From assembly GCA_900312665.1 (NCBI GenBank), contig ONZQ02000013.1, forward strand, positions 248,001-312,000: a DNA stretch of 64,000 nt, read 5' to 3'. The notes under the pieces are model-generated. The model did no database searches, was not told the origin of the DNA, and saw only the letters and a program-made list of their open reading frames with translations. The translations under genes and the position numbers were made by a program. Positions 1-9,542 of the stretch are shown piece by piece. Position 1 is the first letter of the stretch; each line of letters begins with the position of its first letter. Source of the stretch: Cephalotrichum gorgonifer (taxonomy: Eukaryota > Ascomycota > Sordariomycetes > Microascales > Microascaceae).

Positions 1-1223
1 GGCTACACAGCGCCTCGTTAGGATGCAGGAGGAGCAGTAGAAGCTAGGCGTGAAGGCTTTACTTGGATGCTGGGAATAATCGGGTCAAGGCTTTGTGCAG
101 GCGATGTTTCGTGCGGTGCTGAGATGGTGATCTTGGAGCGGCGGCAAGGAAGGTGATTTATCGACTTCTGTTATAATAGTAAATATCTTGAATATCTCTA
201 GTTCTCCTGTCATGTTCACACAGTTCTGAGAATGTGTTTATATTATGTGCCCTCTAGACTGAATTCGTACCTCACTTGTTTAAGCAGTACCTCGCTCTGG
301 CGGCAAATCTGCGCCCACCGGGAACAAGGTCCCTACATACGACTACGATCAGTAAGTCCCGCCGCGTATGGCTGAAATTCTCAACCTCAAATCAAGTGCA
401 ACAACAATCGGTGAGGCTCCAGCCCGCAAGCTCGAAGAGACGGGGTGTCGTCAAAGTGAAGATTCGAACATCTAGAATCAGTAGCAGCAGAGTACGAGCG
501 CTTGCTAGCGGACCATTCAAGATCTGCCCCTCCTCGTGGTGATATCCAACCAAAAAGGCATTCTGCCAGTAATACAGACAGCTGTTACGAAGTGAAGCTC
601 TTCCCAAATCAGCGCTGATCTGGCTCCGCAGCTGGAAAGGACATCAAATCTGGCTACACAAGCTTCGATGGGATACATCATCCATCGTCACTCTTACTTA
701 GCAGGGTCCTTCCTGGACAAATACGTTTCTGGTCTGTTTTCCGATGATAGTTCCTGGCGCCAGAGACGGACATCGATATCCACGCCGGGAATCTAGCACC
801 TATTGCGTATCGCGCCGGAGAAATGAATTTCGCCGCCTTCCAAGGTTGGGTGGGCTCCACAGTGGGCAAACTCCACTCGGAAGTTATGGAACATCCGAGA
901 GCAATGCGGGGAACATGTCTTAATGTTGCTATTGCTGCAGGTCCAGACGCCAAACTATTGGAAAGGCATTGGCATCGGCATCGGCACAGCGCGGGGAATG
1001 AGGGGAAATGACCTCGACTCGGGGCTCGATAGCCCGGGTCCGACCACTAATAAGTCGAGACTGCATATGGTATCAAGCTTAATACATTTCTGCTCGTCTC
1101 TATTTGGAAACCAATGCCATCGTCAACACCTTTTCGTCCCGAAGTGAGAAGGCCTTGACTTGCATTGGACCTCAATTTCAACATCAATCGTATCTCCTAG
1201 GCAAGGGAGACCCAGCGCGTGAA
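1..1223. other. Intergenic region and GH78 promoter
   Basis: I find no convincing gene here; open frames on both strands are short and low in coding character. The last 250 bases form the promoter and leader of the rhamnosidase gene and contain the G-rich element listed at 991-1007. A short ATCGGC iteration (around 969-983) precedes that element. Confidence 0.6.
991..1007 (+). promoter_or_regulatory. G-rich promoter element, copy A
   Basis: The sequence gcggggaatgaggggaa lies 233 bases upstream of the rhamnosidase start codon. A near copy, matching at 15 of 17 positions, stands 170 bases upstream of the neighbouring Zn2Cys6 gene (4892-4908). The first half (GCGGGG) fits the SYGGRG consensus of the carbon-catabolite repressor CreA/CRE-1, and the AGGGG core also fits a stress-response element. 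Function is inferred only from position and similarity. Confidence 0.45.
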
Positions 1224-4009
1224 ATGGCGACGATCACGGACGTCCGGTTCGAACACTACCATCCGCCTCATACCCTCGGAGTCCAAGAGTCCCGACCACG
1301 TCTCTCCTGGAACATCCAGAATGCGCCGGCCGATTTTAAGCAGGCGGGATATCAGGTCGAGCTTTCTAAAGCAGGTGGAGGTGGAGCCTGGCATACGACG
1401 TCTCCAATCGCGGCTATCAACTCGACAGAGACCACCCTTGTTCCGTGGCCGTTTGAGGAGCCACTGAAATCCCGGCAGAGAATCTCTATTCGCGTTCGGA
1501 TATGGGATGAGAATGGGGAGGAAGCTGCAACGCCCTGGAGCGAGCCTGCCTTCCTCGAGGTTGGACTCCTCGACCGCAGCGACTGGAATTTCGAACGCAT
1601 CGCCGCCCCCTGGGCCAACGAGACTATCGGCGCCGATGCCGAACATATATTCAAAAGGGAATTCGCCCTCCGCGGACCCGTCGAACTAGCCCGACTATAT
1701 ATCACCACCCAGGGCGTGTACGAGGCCGAGATCAACGGGGAGAGAGTCGGAGACTACTTCATGGCACCAGGGTGGACGACCTATAGCCATAGGTTCCAGT
1801 ACCAGACGTACGATGTTACGTCCCACCTGTCTGAAAAGAATTGTCTGAGGATCCGCGTGGCAGAGGGTTGGTTTTGTGGTCGGATAGGCTTTGACGGGGG
1901 TCACAGGAATATTTGGGGTCCGCACCCTGCTCTCATGGCACAGCTGGAGCTCACCTACGCTGATGGGAGAGTCGAAAGCGTGTGCACGGATGGTGCGTGG
2001 AGGGTCACGCGAGGCCCTATCAGGCTTGCGGAGATTTACGATGGGGAGAAATACGACGCCACCTTGGAGGTCCCGTCGTGGTCGACCCCTTTAAAGGACG
2101 GGAGTACCGAGGTGAGCTCGAACTGGGATGCCGTGGTATGCATGGCACCCCTTCCCGACTCGACTGAACTTACGGCTGGGTTCGGCGAGCCCGTTCGACG
2201 TATCGAAACTATCAAGCCCGTGGAAAAGATTCGCACGCCCTCGGGGAAGACCATCCTTGATTTTGGGCAGAACCTAGTCGGCTATCTCAGGCTGAGGGGC
2301 ATCAAGGGTCCACGCGGTCATAAGATCACACTCTCCCATGCCGAGGTTATCGAGAATGGTGAGCTCGGCACTCGTCCGCTGCGCATCTGCAAGGCGGTAG
2401 ATGAGTACACCGTTAGAGGGGATGGTCGAGAAGAGAGTTATGAGCCGCGGTTTACCTTCCATGGATTCAGATATGCTCAGATTGATGGATGGATCCAGGA
2501 AAGTGACCTGTACTCTTCTATTGAAGCGGTAGTCTGCCACACAGATATGAAGAGCGCCGGTTCTTTCTCTTGTTCCGAGCCTCTCCTCAACAAGCTGTAC
2601 GAAAACATACGCTGGGGGATGAGGGGAAACTTCCTCTCTGTACCAACCGACTGTCCGCAGCGCGATGAGAGGCTTGGATGGTCTGGAGACCTGGCGCTCT
2701 TCGCCCCTACTGCGGTCCTCATATACGATTGTTTCGGTATGCTGAAAAACTGGCTCATAGATCTTGAGCATGACCAGAATATCCTCGGGGGAGTGCCGCC
2801 CATGGTGAGCCCCAATGCGACGCTGCCCGATCCCGTCTGGTGCAGAAGGGTACCTTGCGCTATCTGGCACGATGTAACTATCCTCGGTCCCTGGGCGCTG
2901 TACCAGGAGACGGGCGATATCTCTATATTGGCCCAGCAGTGGAATAGCATGATCACATGGATGAAGGTGCTGCCGCGGAACAAGTCACCGGGGGCCACGC
3001 ACCTCTGGGACAACGGCCCATTTCAACTCGGCGTATGTATTTCCCCCGTACGCCTTTCCATCGTCGTAAGTGTCGCACCGCACTAACTTTTCGCTTACAG
3101 GACTGGCTTGACCCCGCCGCGCCCCCGGACCAGCCGTGGAAATCTCCCACTGACGCAAGGATGGTGGCAAACATGTTCCTCATCCAAAGCCTGGACCTGA
3201 TATCTCGCATCGCCGCTATCCTCGGCAAGCCAGATGAAGCGTCCGCCTTCAAGCTCGAGAAGGAGGCCGCGCAGAGCGAGTTCCACCAAGAATACGTCTC
3301 GTCTAACGGCCGCATCGTCTCCGACACGCAAGCGGCCTACGCCCTCGCTATCTGCCTCGACATTCTCACGCCCAAGCAGAAGGTTCGCGCGGGCAACAGG
3401 CTGGTGGAGTTAGCGAGGAAGAATAACTTCCGGATCGCGACGGGATTTGCCGGGACGCCCTTTGTCTGCGAGGCACTTGCGTCGACCGGACACGTCAACG
3501 TTGCGTACGCGATGTTGCTGGAGACGGGCTGTCCGTCATGGCTCTACCCCGTTACCATGGGCGCCACCACGGTATGGGAGAGGTGGGATAGCATCTTGCC
3601 CGACGGAAGCATCAACCCGGGGGAGATGACGTCGTTTAACCACTATGCGTTTGGGGCGGTGGCGAAGTTTATGTATGAGAGGATTGCGGGGCTGCGGAGC
3701 CTGGAGCCTGGGTGGAGGAGATGCAGGGTTGAGCCGGCTTTGGGGGCGGAGTTCGTGAGGGCGAGCGCGAGCCATGTTACGCCTAGGGGTAGAGTATCGT
3801 GCGAATGGGAGATAGGAGATGATGGCGAGGAGGGTTCGAAGCGGATGGTGATGAAGGTTTCGGTGCCGTATGGTACCACTGCGGAGATTGTTATGCCGGA
3901 GGGTCAAGGGGAGAGGAGGGAAGCTGTTGGGGCTGGGGAGTGGGAATTCCGGACGAATTTTAAGAAGGAGCACGAGTGGCCGGTTCTTCCATTGAAGCCC
4001 AAGTCGTAG
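1224..4009 (+). CDS. alpha-L-rhamnosidase, GH78 family
   Basis: The product (905 aa) should hydrolyse terminal alpha-L-rhamnose from rhamnogalacturonan fragments, flavonoid glycosides or other rhamnosides. The exons are 1224-3032 and 3101-4009; the 68-nt intron begins GTATGT, ends CAG and preserves phase 0. The join creates the family hallmark GDWLDP. Beta-sandwich domains fill the N-terminal part, followed by the (alpha/alpha)6 catalytic barrel with DCPQRDERLGWSGD from residue 476, which carries the expected acidic residues (D481, E482 and nearby). A WERWD motif and the FNHYAFG block follow towards the C terminus. I chose the ATG opening MATITDVRFEHY because family similarity starts there. 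No signal peptide is visible, so an intracellular enzyme is likely. The next gene on the same strand is a Zn2Cys6 regulator, 1.05 kb downstream. The exact substrate is unknown. Confidence 0.93.
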
Positions 4010-5061
4010 TAGACTCTAGAGGACTCTGTAATAAATCTTGATTGTTGCCTTTCGCTCGCGTTGTTTCGATGGATTAGGGTTAGCCACCAGACATGGATGG
4101 AACTTACACGTTCCTCATGGCAGCGGGTTATGAATTGACAACGAATCTAGTGAGTGCTCTTCCACCAGTAACTCAGCCTACGCATTCTATCTTACATTAA
4201 AATGGGAGATGAAGTTTAAGTCACCTCATATCGTGGACAACGTTCAGTTCCAATCACTTTTTCTTAGGGACTGGAGTTAACAGACCAGGAGTTCTTATGG
4301 AAAGCATAGGATCAGGGCAAGGGTTCCCAAGCTTCCATGACCTCTTGGACCCTGATAGGTATCCGGATAGCCAATCAGACTGAAATCCGAGTATCCGGCA
4401 GTCCGTCTTGCCTTCTGGAATTCCTTTTTCCTCGAGTACAAATGGATCTGGAAGTCGGTGCATTTCTAGCCGGGGTTGTGGTCATGCCTAGCGCCGCCTC
4501 TGGAACTGGTTCTGTACGGGATTATTCTGCCCTCCTGCAAGCTACAGTTTTTCTTTGCTCCTTTGGTATGACCAATGACGACTTGGTCCCCAACGCCGAA
4601 TCACAGCTATATCCAGAGCCGTATAGTAGTAGTCCATGATGCTGGGAATGCGGGCGTGAAGTTCTGGGGTAATGCTCCGTCTTCTGGGGTAATAACACGG
4701 CTCTTCCGAGAATGCTGCTGCAGAAGCACATTGGCTGAAACCTCCGGACTAACTTCCGGCATGTCTTGCCAAAAGCGGAACCGAGCATCACACTTTCGGC
4801 ATTTCGCCGGGGCCCACCTATACGCGTATAGATTGGATGTTGATTCGCTCGTTAACCTCTCTCCCCTAGTCCCCACATACTCCACATCCTGGTGGGGAGT
4901 GAGGGGAATACAAGGAGCCCGAGGCAGTCATGTCCCCGCCTTACCCCAGAAAACAAAGGGCGGAGAAATTCCACCCGGACGTTTCCTCCCACCAGCTCGG
5001 AACAAGCAAACCTCCTTGGTGATATCGCCGTCTACTTGCTTATACGCATAACACAAGACTC
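4010..5061. other. Intergenic region between GH78 and regulator genes
   Basis: This contains the 3' flank of the rhamnosidase gene and the promoter of the Zn2Cys6 gene. Open frames here look random. Several C-rich and G-rich runs lie at 4860-4990, including the element at 4892-4908. Confidence 0.6.
4892..4908 (+). promoter_or_regulatory. G-rich promoter element, copy B
   Basis: The sequence gtggggagtgaggggaa differs from copy A (991-1007) at two positions, both transitions. It lies 170 bases upstream of the Zn2Cys6 start codon. GTGGGG fits the CreA-type SYGGRG consensus and AGGGG fits a stress-response element. Having this word in two adjacent promoters suggests shared regulation. Confidence 0.45.
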
Positions 5062-6809
5062 ATGTCACCTCGCAACGCTTCGGCCGCCCATTCTGACCGA
5101 TCTTGTGATCGGTGCCGACGGAAAAAGAGTAGAGTAAGCGGCTCCTTACTATGTCGCTGCGGCTTCATCTCCTGTTGACGTGTCGTTCAAGTGCGATTCT
5201 GTGGACTTCTCCTGCACGAGCTGCCGCAAGATCGGCCAGTTGTGTACTTTCTTCATCCCACCGGGAAAACGGGGCCCCAGGGGACGGCCCAGGCGGAGCA
5301 TCATCGCCGAGAACAACGGCCAACCGTCCCTCAGCGATCCACAGGCATCCATTAGCCCCCCGGCCGGACAGCCACATAATAACCATTCTCCAACCTCAAT
5401 AAGCTCACATCACGGCCCTACGCTTCTCGAGCTATGGAACGTCCTGTCCGAGGCTGTCAGCGAGGCCACCCCATCAAAATCTCTCGAAGCCGTACTTCGA
5501 GATTGCACCGACCTATTTTTCGACTACCTTCACCACTTCAACCCTGCTATAGATGAAGCCGCCTTTCGCCAAGCACTAAACAAAGTCCTTGATGAACCTT
5601 CAGATGGCTCCATCCTAACCAAGCCTGAGTTTACCCTAATCACAGCTGTCTGCGCTAAAGTCTGCTACTTCATGCCCTCGGATATAATCCCTGAAGGCAA
5701 GCTTATCGCTGAACCACTCCTGAACGTATCACGAACCTGCCAACATAGCTACGTGGACGCCGACCTCGAAAATCCCTCAGCTGACTCTATAACCATTCGC
5801 TATCTACACTCCAACTGCCTCCATACCTCTGCGAAACCGAGCGTGTCATGGCACGTCTTTGGCGACGCTATCCGCCTCGTACAGCGAATGCGCCTACACG
5901 ATGAATCCACTTATAGCTCCATGACTGAGGCCCAAGCCGATGCGTGCCGCAAGGCATTCTGGCAAGTTTATATCGGCGACAAGTCGCTCGCCGTTCTCCG
6001 ACACATGCCAGTCGCGTTTCACGACTCCTCTTTCGAAGGGGGTATTACGGCGGCCCATCTCTCGGACGAGAAAAACAAGTTGCGTGGCCTAGTCAAAGTA
6101 TGCGGTGTATGTATTATGCTAACAATAAAACAGGGCTGAACCGGGATTCAACGCCTGCATACGTCTCTGGCAGTTTTCTTCGGATCTCCTAATGAAGATC
6201 CGACTTATCCAAGCAAATTCATCCGCCAACTCCCCAGGTCCCCCGTTGACGCCAGTCTCCAGGATGGATCTGTGCTACCTATACGTTCGGTTTGCGACCT
6301 GCCTCGATGACTTACCGCCGTATCTACAACCAGGAGGCGGAATGTTCGATAATGATGGTAATCATCTACCAAAGAAGTGTATCGTGAGAATCGCCGATCT
6401 GCAAGTGACGTACCACTGCTTGAAGATGTACCTTACTCAGAAATTGGAAGAAGTCGGCTACTTCGAGATGATGGGGGAGAGCGGAGACATGCTCGTGCTT
6501 AAGAAGACCGAGATTGCGCGGGATATGGCCCGCTTCCTGCAGTCCGCACCGTTCTGGTCGTTACAGGTCAACGGAGAGCCGTGTGTATGTGGCATACCAC
6601 CCAGAGACTTTGCACTAGAGGATGTACCCTGACAGCTAATTCACGCATAGGTTGAGAAGATTCGCCTCGTCGGGGCGGTTTTGCTCGCAATCATTCAGGG
6701 CCCTTCCCAGCTCGCAGAGAGAGCCCGCCGTGACTTTAACGTCCTTCTCGATGTTCTTTCGCAGCTCGATTCGAGAACCTCTGATTCACTGCTTCGAGAA
6801 TTAGTTTAG
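5062..6809 (+). CDS. Zn2Cys6 transcription factor
   Basis: This is a fungal binuclear-zinc-cluster regulator of 522 aa. I assign four exons: 5062-5133, 5192-6078, 6134-6584 and 6651-6809. The first 58-nt intron splits the zinc cluster; splicing restores C15-x2-C18-x6-C25-x6-C32-x2-C35-x6-C42, followed by a basic Gly/Arg/Pro-rich linker. The middle and C-terminal parts look like the fungal-specific regulatory (MHR) domain. The second intron uses an unusual donor (GTTGCG, 55 nt, branch CTAAC); this is the only join I found that keeps the segment AEPGFNACIRLWQ in frame. A donor at 6107 with acceptor at 6173 would also stay open but would delete that segment. The C-terminal exon encodes about 52 residues. 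Position and a shared promoter element suggest control of the GH78 gene or a linked pathway, but this is inference. Confidence 0.88.
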
Positions 6810-7274
6810 ATTTTGGGTTTCTTCTAGATATGTAACACTAGATGGCGTTGGGATGAAGATGGAATATCGAACAGGATGAAGCATTCCGAGGTCCCATTTA
6901 ATGAATATGGCGCTCGTGAGAAACACTATAAGGGCGGATGCTCCCAGATTAAATAGTTTGGTGGGCTAGCTAGAGCGGTCAGCTACCGTGATGCTACCAT
7001 GATCCATGTATGATATGGTTGGTTTTATGATGACTAGATGCAGCATAAGAGACACGTACGCATAGATTGAAAAAGGGGACGCATACTAGTCGTCCTTAGA
7101 TGAAACGGGTGCGCATGCTGGCTTGCTTGAATATCAAAATATTTCCTGGCCACAGTGGTTGCAAAACATATGTATATATGTGGTCTTGAAATATTCTGCT
7201 AGTGCATCTTCTCCGTGTTTCCTCTCTTAAAGGGCACATAACACATAATCCTCTCACTTTCCCGCCTTCTCCAC
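6810..7274. other. Intergenic region between convergent genes
   Basis: This is an A+T-richer stretch between the 3' ends of the Zn2Cys6 gene and the minus-strand F-box-like gene. I see no gene or clear RNA. Confidence 0.6.
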
Positions 7275-7535
7275 TTAGTCTGACTCTGACCCTGACTCTG
7301 ACTCCTCCGGCTGCCAGTCCGAATGCGAATCCGACTCTGGCTCCGACGCTGGCTCCGGCTCCGAATCCGAGTCCGAATCCGAATCCGGCTCTGGCTCTGG
7401 CTCTGACAACTCTGATTCCGAGTCCGAATCCGACTCTGACGATGACGACTCTGAATCTGACGGCTCTGAATCTGACGGCTCTGACGATGACGACCCTGAA
7501 TCCGACGACTCTGACGATGAGTCCTGAGGAAATTC
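7275..7535 (-). repeat. Imprecise Ser/Asp/Glu codon repeat in F-box-like gene tail
   Basis: On the plus strand this reads as many copies of tcygamtcygam-type hexamers (for example ccgactctgac and ccgaatccga). In the gene frame it gives alternating SD, SE and EPEP dipeptides. It is a coding microsatellite likely to vary in length between strains. Confidence 0.8.
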
Positions 7536-9542
7536 TATCGGCTGCGGCTCAGGAATTGCCCCCCTCCTACGCAATTCTATCATCGTAAGAGCCGTCTCAT
7601 GGACCCAAGATAAGATCTCCTCCCTCTCCGCTACATTCCCAGCCGCCGCCTGTCCCTCTCCCGGTGGATCAAAGGCGATTGGGAAGCCACGCACCTCCGC
7701 GTGATTCAGTTCCTGCAGCAAAAGCCTCGTGAGACGCAATCTTTGACATGCGCGAGTGTAAGAACTCCAGTATCGCGGGACATCTTCTCTACCCATAACA
7801 TCGTTGTCGCCATAGCTTACATCGAGGCTCGCGAGATTAGCCAAACAGGCGAGTTTTTGACGATAGTTAAGTAAGACGGACTGGAGATAGTTGCCCCTGA
7901 AGCCGTTGTGGACGAAAATGGCATAGCTGACGTCGGGAGTGTCGTTATTGCCGTTTCCGATATGCCAATGGGCGATCGGGCCATGGTCAGCTGCATTCCG
8001 AGCGTGACTGTCGCCCCCAAAGCCAGCGGAAGACACCGCCGCTTCGAACCTCACAACCCCTGCCTCAAGGGCCACCGCCTCAAGCCGGTCTACGCTCTGG
8101 TTGAATAGATGCTCGGCCACGGCGTCGGCCGGGATTGGGGGGTAAACTATCCGTAGCTCTGAGAGGTGTCGGTTCTTGTCCTTCAGGAGCTCGGTAATGC
8201 CGTTTTCGATAATCCTGAACTCGAACAGGTTGATGGCGACAGAGAGCCCGATGAAACTAGGCGATGTATACCCGTCCCAGTCCGCGAACAACGTGAGGCT
8301 CTCCACCCATGGCGGTATTCGGGCGGCGAACAGGGACGCATGGGACGCGTTTAGGTGAGGGATATTTCCGAATAGGGAGAAGAGGTCGATGCCGAGGTGC
8401 TTGAGCTTCGGGAGCTGGTGGAGGGTTAGGATCCGGTGGTCCTCGGGCCGGCCTCCCCCACGCGACTGTCGCTCAAGGTAGTGCGCATGTCCACAAGAGG
8501 TAATCGAGAGTGACCGGAGGGTGCCGGACACTGCCTGGAGGGCTTCACTTAGCGGTATATCCCGTGTCCTATCCCTAAAGTCGTTCTCGCTCATCGGGGC
8601 ATCAAGATACGACCCGATAAACTCGACCGAGAGCTCCTCGAGGTTCGGGCACGCCTGCACCAAGGTTGCCACGTTCCGCTCCGTGGCCCTAGTTCTCCAC
8701 AGCCGTAGGCTTTTGAGACCGGGCAGCTTTGGGTAGGACAGGTCCAGAGCAGGCCATGCAAACGTGGCGGCGAAGGGGACAAGGGATGTCGGTGGGACCA
8801 CGGCGCCATTCCACGTCCCCTCGCTGTCGCCAGAGAGCTCCAGGGTTTGGAGGGTGCGGAGAAAGGGGAGATAGGAAAAAATGTCACACGTGGTGCCCTG
8901 GTTCAGGTCTTGCGGGCCGCAAATCCGAAGCGACCTCAGTCGAGGAAGTGGTGCGAGTGGGCTCTGGGCGTTGGTATTGGAGAGCAATTCATCCAGAAAA
9001 GCATGCCGAGCCTGCTGAGCGATTTGAGGAATATATTCCGCCAAAGTGACGAGATCGTGCGCGCGGTGTTGAAAGAGGTGCGGAGGCACAGTCTGCCGAT
9101 ATCCGGTATGGATGTATAGAATGTCTTCGACTTTGGATAAGCGGGCGAACAAGTTGCTGAGGACCAAACCGGGGTAACTTGGAGCGGAAGGGTGCTCGGT
9201 GAGGACAGTCAACGACCTGACGAACTTCCCGAGACAGGGCCTTGATGTGAGGAGCGAGACTAGCTTGGATATAGAAGGACCTGGCCGTATGGTGATGGTT
9301 CGCCATAGGTAAGGCTCGCAGAGGCGACGGATAGACGTTGAGACAAGTGACAGGTGAAGAAGCCTCTGCCTGAAATGGTCAAATATCTCCCAAGTCACTT
9401 GGACTTTGTCTACAAAAATTATTCCACTGTTACGTGGTCGTGGAATATCCGTCTCTGCGGGAGGGACTACCAGTTCCTCACAGATCAAGCCAAAAATGTC
9501 GATAGGCAAAGAGTCGATAAGACAACGTGCTTGCTCGGACAT
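7275..9542 (-). CDS. F-box-like protein with acidic Ser-rich tail
   Basis: A single uninterrupted exon encodes 755 aa. The N terminus (about residues 10-85) resembles an F-box: a leucine/proline start (LPIDIFGLICEEL) and the typical closing block LCEPYLWRTITI, split by an insertion of about 30 residues. The centre is leucine-rich with repeated LRSL/LRLWR segments, suggesting a degenerate leucine-rich-repeat fold for substrate binding. The last roughly 85 residues are almost only Ser, Glu, Asp and Pro, encoded by an imprecise repeat. If the F-box call is right, the protein would bind Skp1 and recruit targets to an SCF ubiquitin ligase. Large, fast-evolving F-box families are common in Pezizomycotina. 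The target is unknown. It could instead be an F-box relic without ligase function. Confidence 0.78.
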   Translation of the reverse strand: MSEQARCLIDSLPIDIFGLICEELVVPPAETDIPRPRNSGIIFVDKVQVTWEIFDHFRQRLLHLSLVSTSIRRLCEPYLWRTITIRPGPSISKLVSLLTSRPCLGKFVRSLTVLTEHPSAPSYPGLVLSNLFARLSKVEDILYIHTGYRQTVPPHLFQHRAHDLVTLAEYIPQIAQQARHAFLDELLSNTNAQSPLAPLPRLRSLRICGPQDLNQGTTCDIFSYLPFLRTLQTLELSGDSEGTWNGAVVPPTSLVPFAATFAWPALDLSYPKLPGLKSLRLWRTRATERNVATLVQACPNLEELSVEFIGSYLDAPMSENDFRDRTRDIPLSEALQAVSGTLRSLSITSCGHAHYLERQSRGGGRPEDHRILTLHQLPKLKHLGIDLFSLFGNIPHLNASHASLFAARIPPWVESLTLFADWDGYTSPSFIGLSVAINLFEFRIIENGITELLKDKNRHLSELRIVYPPIPADAVAEHLFNQSVDRLEAVALEAGVVRFEAAVSSAGFGGDSHARNAADHGPIAHWHIGNGNNDTPDVSYAIFVHNGFRGNYLQSVLLNYRQKLACLANLASLDVSYGDNDVMGREDVPRYWSSYTRACQRLRLTRLLLQELNHAEVRGFPIAFDPPGEGQAAAGNVAEREEILSWVHETALTMIELRRRGAIPEPQPIEFPQDSSSESSDSGSSSSEPSDSEPSDSESSSSESDSDSESELSEPEPEPDSDSDSDSEPEPASEPESDSHSDWQPEESESGSESD

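Noticed and set aside
6098..6173. Frameshift or pseudogene in the first Zn2Cys6 gene
   Set aside because: A frameshift seemed likely at first, but a 55-nt intron with a GTTGCG donor (6079-6133) restores the frame and the conserved segment.
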